Shown here: positions 61,438 to 64,000 of the stretch, in pieces | Layout: each line of letters begins with the position of its first letter | Numbering within the stretch: the stretch's first letter is position 1 | NCBI GenBank assembly: GCA_030248065.1 | Contig: JASAMV010004129.1 | Coordinates: forward strand, 1 to 64,000 | Direction of reading: 5' to 3' | Length of the DNA stretch: 64,000 bases | From: Rhynchonema sp. JSB1_4 | Lineage: Eukaryota; Nematoda; Chromadorea; Monhysterida; Xyalidae | Notes under the pieces: generated by a model | The model's input: the letters and a program-made list of their open reading frames with translations, nothing else | Databases searched by the model: none | What the model was told of the DNA's origin: nothing | Translations under genes and position numbers: made by a program

Positions 61438-62140
61438 ACTGAGTTCCGGTTCTAGTTCCGGTTCTGGCTCCGAAAAGTTCCGGTTTTAAAAACCAATGTC
61501 ACCACTAGATTTCTCGACCCGAAAACCTATATACCGCACGCACTGTCGTTATGATCAGACCAGTATTGTGCGACTTATTTGCTGGATAAATACTGAGTTC
61601 CGGTTCCAGTTCCGGTTCTGGCTCCGAAAAGCTCCGGACTGAAAAGCCAATGTCACCATTAGATTTCTCGACCCCGAAAACCTGTATGCCGCACGCACTG
61701 TCTTTATGATCAGGCCAGTATTGTGCGACTTATTTGCATGGCTAAATATTGAGTTCCGGTTCCAGTTCCGGTTCTGGCTCCGAAGACCTCCGGATTGAAA
61801 AACCAATGTCACCATTAGATCTCTCGACCCCGAAAACCTATATACCGCACGCACTGTCTTTATGATCAGACCAGTATTGTGCGACTTATTTGCTTGATAA
61901 ATACTGAGTTCCGGTTCCAGTTCCGGTTCTGGCTCTGAAGAGCTCCGGATTCAAAAACCAATGTCACCATTAGATTTCTCGACCCCGAAAACCTATATAC
62001 CGCACGCACTGTCTTTATGACCAAACCAGTATTCTGCGACTTATTTGCATGGCTAAATACTGAGTTCCGGTTCCAGTTCCGGTTCTGGTTCCGAAAAGTA
62101 CTGGATCCAAAAACCAATGTCACCACCGAGTTTCTCGACC
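61438..62140. repeat. 155 bp tandem satellite, about five copies
   Basis: The marker CTGAGTTCCGGTTC recurs near 61438, 61592, 61748, 61903 and 62059 (spacing 154-156 bp). Each unit has TTCCAGTTCCGGTTCTGGCTC, then CCAATGTCACCA, TTTCTCGACCC, ATACCGCACGCACTGTC and CAGTATTGTGCGACTTATTT. The first and last units are partial. Confidence 0.93.
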
Positions 62141-63858
62141 TTCAAAACCCGCGCTACCGCGGCAGATTTCTCGTCCGATGTATCCCTGAGTTTTGGACGA
62201 ACTTTTTGCCGGAAAAAAGAAAGAAAGAACGAAAGAAAGAAGAAGAAGAACGTTTTTGCACTTTTTGAGAGGCGTTGGGTACCGTAACTCCACGACGCCG
62301 GTACCGCTCAACGTCATATTTTGAACGCAGGTGTAGGGTGGCCTAAGGCACCTTGTGCTTAAATATTGAAACCAGCGGTGCTTTGTTGTGGAATAACCGG
62401 CCAGTGAAAATTTTTGCTGCCGGCACTAACTCCGGACAACCATATGGGACATGCGCTACCGCGCATGCCCCGATTACAGTATACGCAGCCCAGTCAGTGA
62501 CGCGCATAATAGTTAGGAAGTTACATTCGGACCATACTGTATACAGTGCGCACACAACCGCTGCCCTATCCTCATTGCGCACTTCCTTATAATTTTTACG
62601 GCAACTTGACACCAGTCAAAACTGTGATAATGAAATGACGCAAAAACATGTTCCATCCTGAAGGTACGTACTTATCTACCACTGACATCTGGTAAACGTG
62701 CGTGCACGATAAAAACAACATTGCTCGCTGTATTAAATTGCATGGAGCATGGTATACTTTTTGCACAAGTAACTAGTATCTTATCATGATACTATTGTAT
62801 GCATAATACCTGCCGCCAGCACTGCATCCAATTGGCCAGATCTCTCTCTGTCTCTTTAAGAGAGCACAATCTCAACAGGTGTTCACACATTGCATCTCGT
62901 TTTTGTGCGTCTTTTTCACGAATATCGTCTGATCTCGCGACAATACATATTTGGCGCGTCGCTTGAGCCAGGTGTCATGCCCTTCAAGCTCGTATAACTG
63001 TTTTCGGTTTCATTTCCTAATAGCGTTATTATTATTATTATTATATTATGGAGATTGAGATTGTTTATTTTATTTCCAAGCTTCTTTCACAAATAAACGT
63101 GACGCATCGATCAAGCGCACGGGTAGCAAGCAATGACCATCACAAATTGCCCTATTCATCTTCAACCCATTTCCTTCATGGTGTGCTGCTTTGCTTGCGC
63201 TACCTGTCTTCATACTGAATTGTTTGTTTATTCGGTGCGCGAGTCCCCTGACGATGACTAGCAACCAGTTAAAGGTACAAATAACGGCACCTGGATATCC
63301 CCGAATGCTGCTGCTGCTTATTTGCAAACCGTGACATGGTTCGCAGCGCGCTTCTTTTCGCTTGTTGGCGCGCGAGGGTTACGGTAAGTGTCATGCGACC
63401 ACAAAGTTGACGTGCGTGCGACCCAAAAGTCAAGTTGCGCATAAGTATTGATTCTCCAAGTAAATAGTCCAAGTACACGCCATGTGCAGGTACAGTTGTA
63501 CGTACATACATCTGTGCAGCCCAAACCTGGCCGTTTTGGTTGCTTTATGTGTCCGATGTCTGTAACGAGCGCTTGTGTATGATTTACGATAAGAGCTCGC
63601 ATCACACGCTCCCATGCATCATCTGATCGCTCGCTCCTCCACACAATAAAATATAAAAGGCAGACGGCAGTCATGATCCGTATTCTCCCTAGCACTGTGG
63701 CGCGCGTCAATTTGTATCATATCGTTGGATTGAAACATCACCAGTCAGTCAATACGTAGCTTGCTGATGTTTCAGTAAATATGCTTCACACACGCACCTG
63801 AATTGCAATTGTACTCACGGTACCTACCTACTGTATACAAGGTTACAGGCTACAACTG

Positions 63859-64000
63859 ATGACCGAATGCAAGCCAATGCCGAGTTTCATGAGCGCTCAT
63901 CCCTCCTGCTCATTCTGCTGCGCCGTAATAACAATAATCATTATAATGTTCATATTTTGGTGCATACAGATGCGCCTGCAACCACCAGAGAAACCACCAG
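63859..64000 (+). CDS. Start of a type II membrane protein, cut by window edge
   Basis: ATG at 63859 or 63889 opens a frame that continues past the window end. From the second ATG it reads MSAHPSCSFCCAVITIIIIM, then FIFWCIQMRLQPPEKPP. This is a short tail, a strong hydrophobic segment of about 18 residues and a Pro-rich start of stem. The plan mirrors the first exon of the GT92 gene 12 kb to the left, so a second glycosyltransferase is a reasonable guess. The last bases also follow a possible acceptor (GCATACAG at about 63968), giving a different reading. Confidence 0.4.
   Translation, partial: MTECKPMPSFMSAHPSCSFCCAVITIIIIMFIFWCIQMRLQPPEKPP

Larger units (their letters stand above)
54486..63858. 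other. Intergenic region downstream of GT92, 9.4 kb
   Basis: Contains MITEs (54513-54752, 60195-60388), an inverted-repeat region around 56570-56830, a large foldback (60521-61160) and a 155 bp satellite (61438-62140). One possible tiny peptide gene (59714-59857). Open frames at 57967-58188 and 58513-59013 are not supported by splice sites or recognisable motifs. Confidence 0.5.

Noticed and set aside
61555..62126. Long minus-strand frames repeating YRFSGSRNLMVTL
   Set aside because: These are translations of the 155 bp satellite; the unit length drifts between 154 and 156 and would break frame.

Overview
This 64 kb window is animal nuclear DNA, from an invertebrate. The genes are split by short GT-AG introns with TTTCAG/TTGCAG acceptors. 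They include metazoan-specific families: a synaptic RIM-binding protein, an RNF113 splicing factor and a GT92 glycosyltransferase. Non-coding DNA is full of CA/TG and TACATA microsatellites and short inverted-repeat transposons. The GT92 gene, the rapidly diverged F-box-like gene and the TTAGGC-like motifs inside one MITE family would fit a nematode or relative, but the sequence does not settle the phylum. All exon models here come from reading frame, splice motifs and matching intron phase, not from alignments.

Layout. 120-399 (+) is the last exon of a HAD hydrolase (HDHD3-like). 1298-4718 (+) is a fast-evolving F-box-like gene. 6170-9527 (+) is a complete nine-exon RNF113/Cwc24 orthologue, whose start codon lies 47 bp from a 740 bp foldback element. 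RNF113 converges on the dominant gene: a RIM-binding protein on the minus strand, from a start codon at 43574 to a stop at 11403. I could chain 34 coding exons with fully compatible phases, giving about 2,274 residues. The order is coiled coil, polyQ/Ser-rich linkers, SH3, three FN3 domains, a Pro/Gln-rich linker, SH3, Tyr/Pro-rich linker, SH3 and an Ala/Pro/Lys tail. Divergently, 51762-54485 (+) encodes a GT92 (DUF23) type II membrane glycosyltransferase of about 459 residues. The right edge (63859-64000) opens another short cytoplasmic-tail/TM protein, possibly a second glycosyltransferase. A possible tiny secreted peptide lies at 59714-59857 (-).

Mobile DNA. The introns and intergenic DNA carry at least a dozen families of small non-autonomous DNA transposons. 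Four have hAT-like 8 bp target duplications (three perfect, one 7 of 8). One mariner-type element contains a nested TTAA-flanked MITE. Two are very large foldbacks. A 155 bp satellite lies at 61438-62140. One element sits exactly at a RIM-binding-protein splice acceptor and appears to supply the CAG of that acceptor.

The genes are not functionally linked in any obvious way. RIM-BP is a presynaptic scaffold, RNF113 is spliceosomal/ubiquitin-linked, and GT92 acts in the Golgi. The most unusual signals are the element-derived splice acceptor, the foldback at the RNF113 promoter, and a 10-mer (TGAAACATCA) that recurs far above expectation, often near splice sites.
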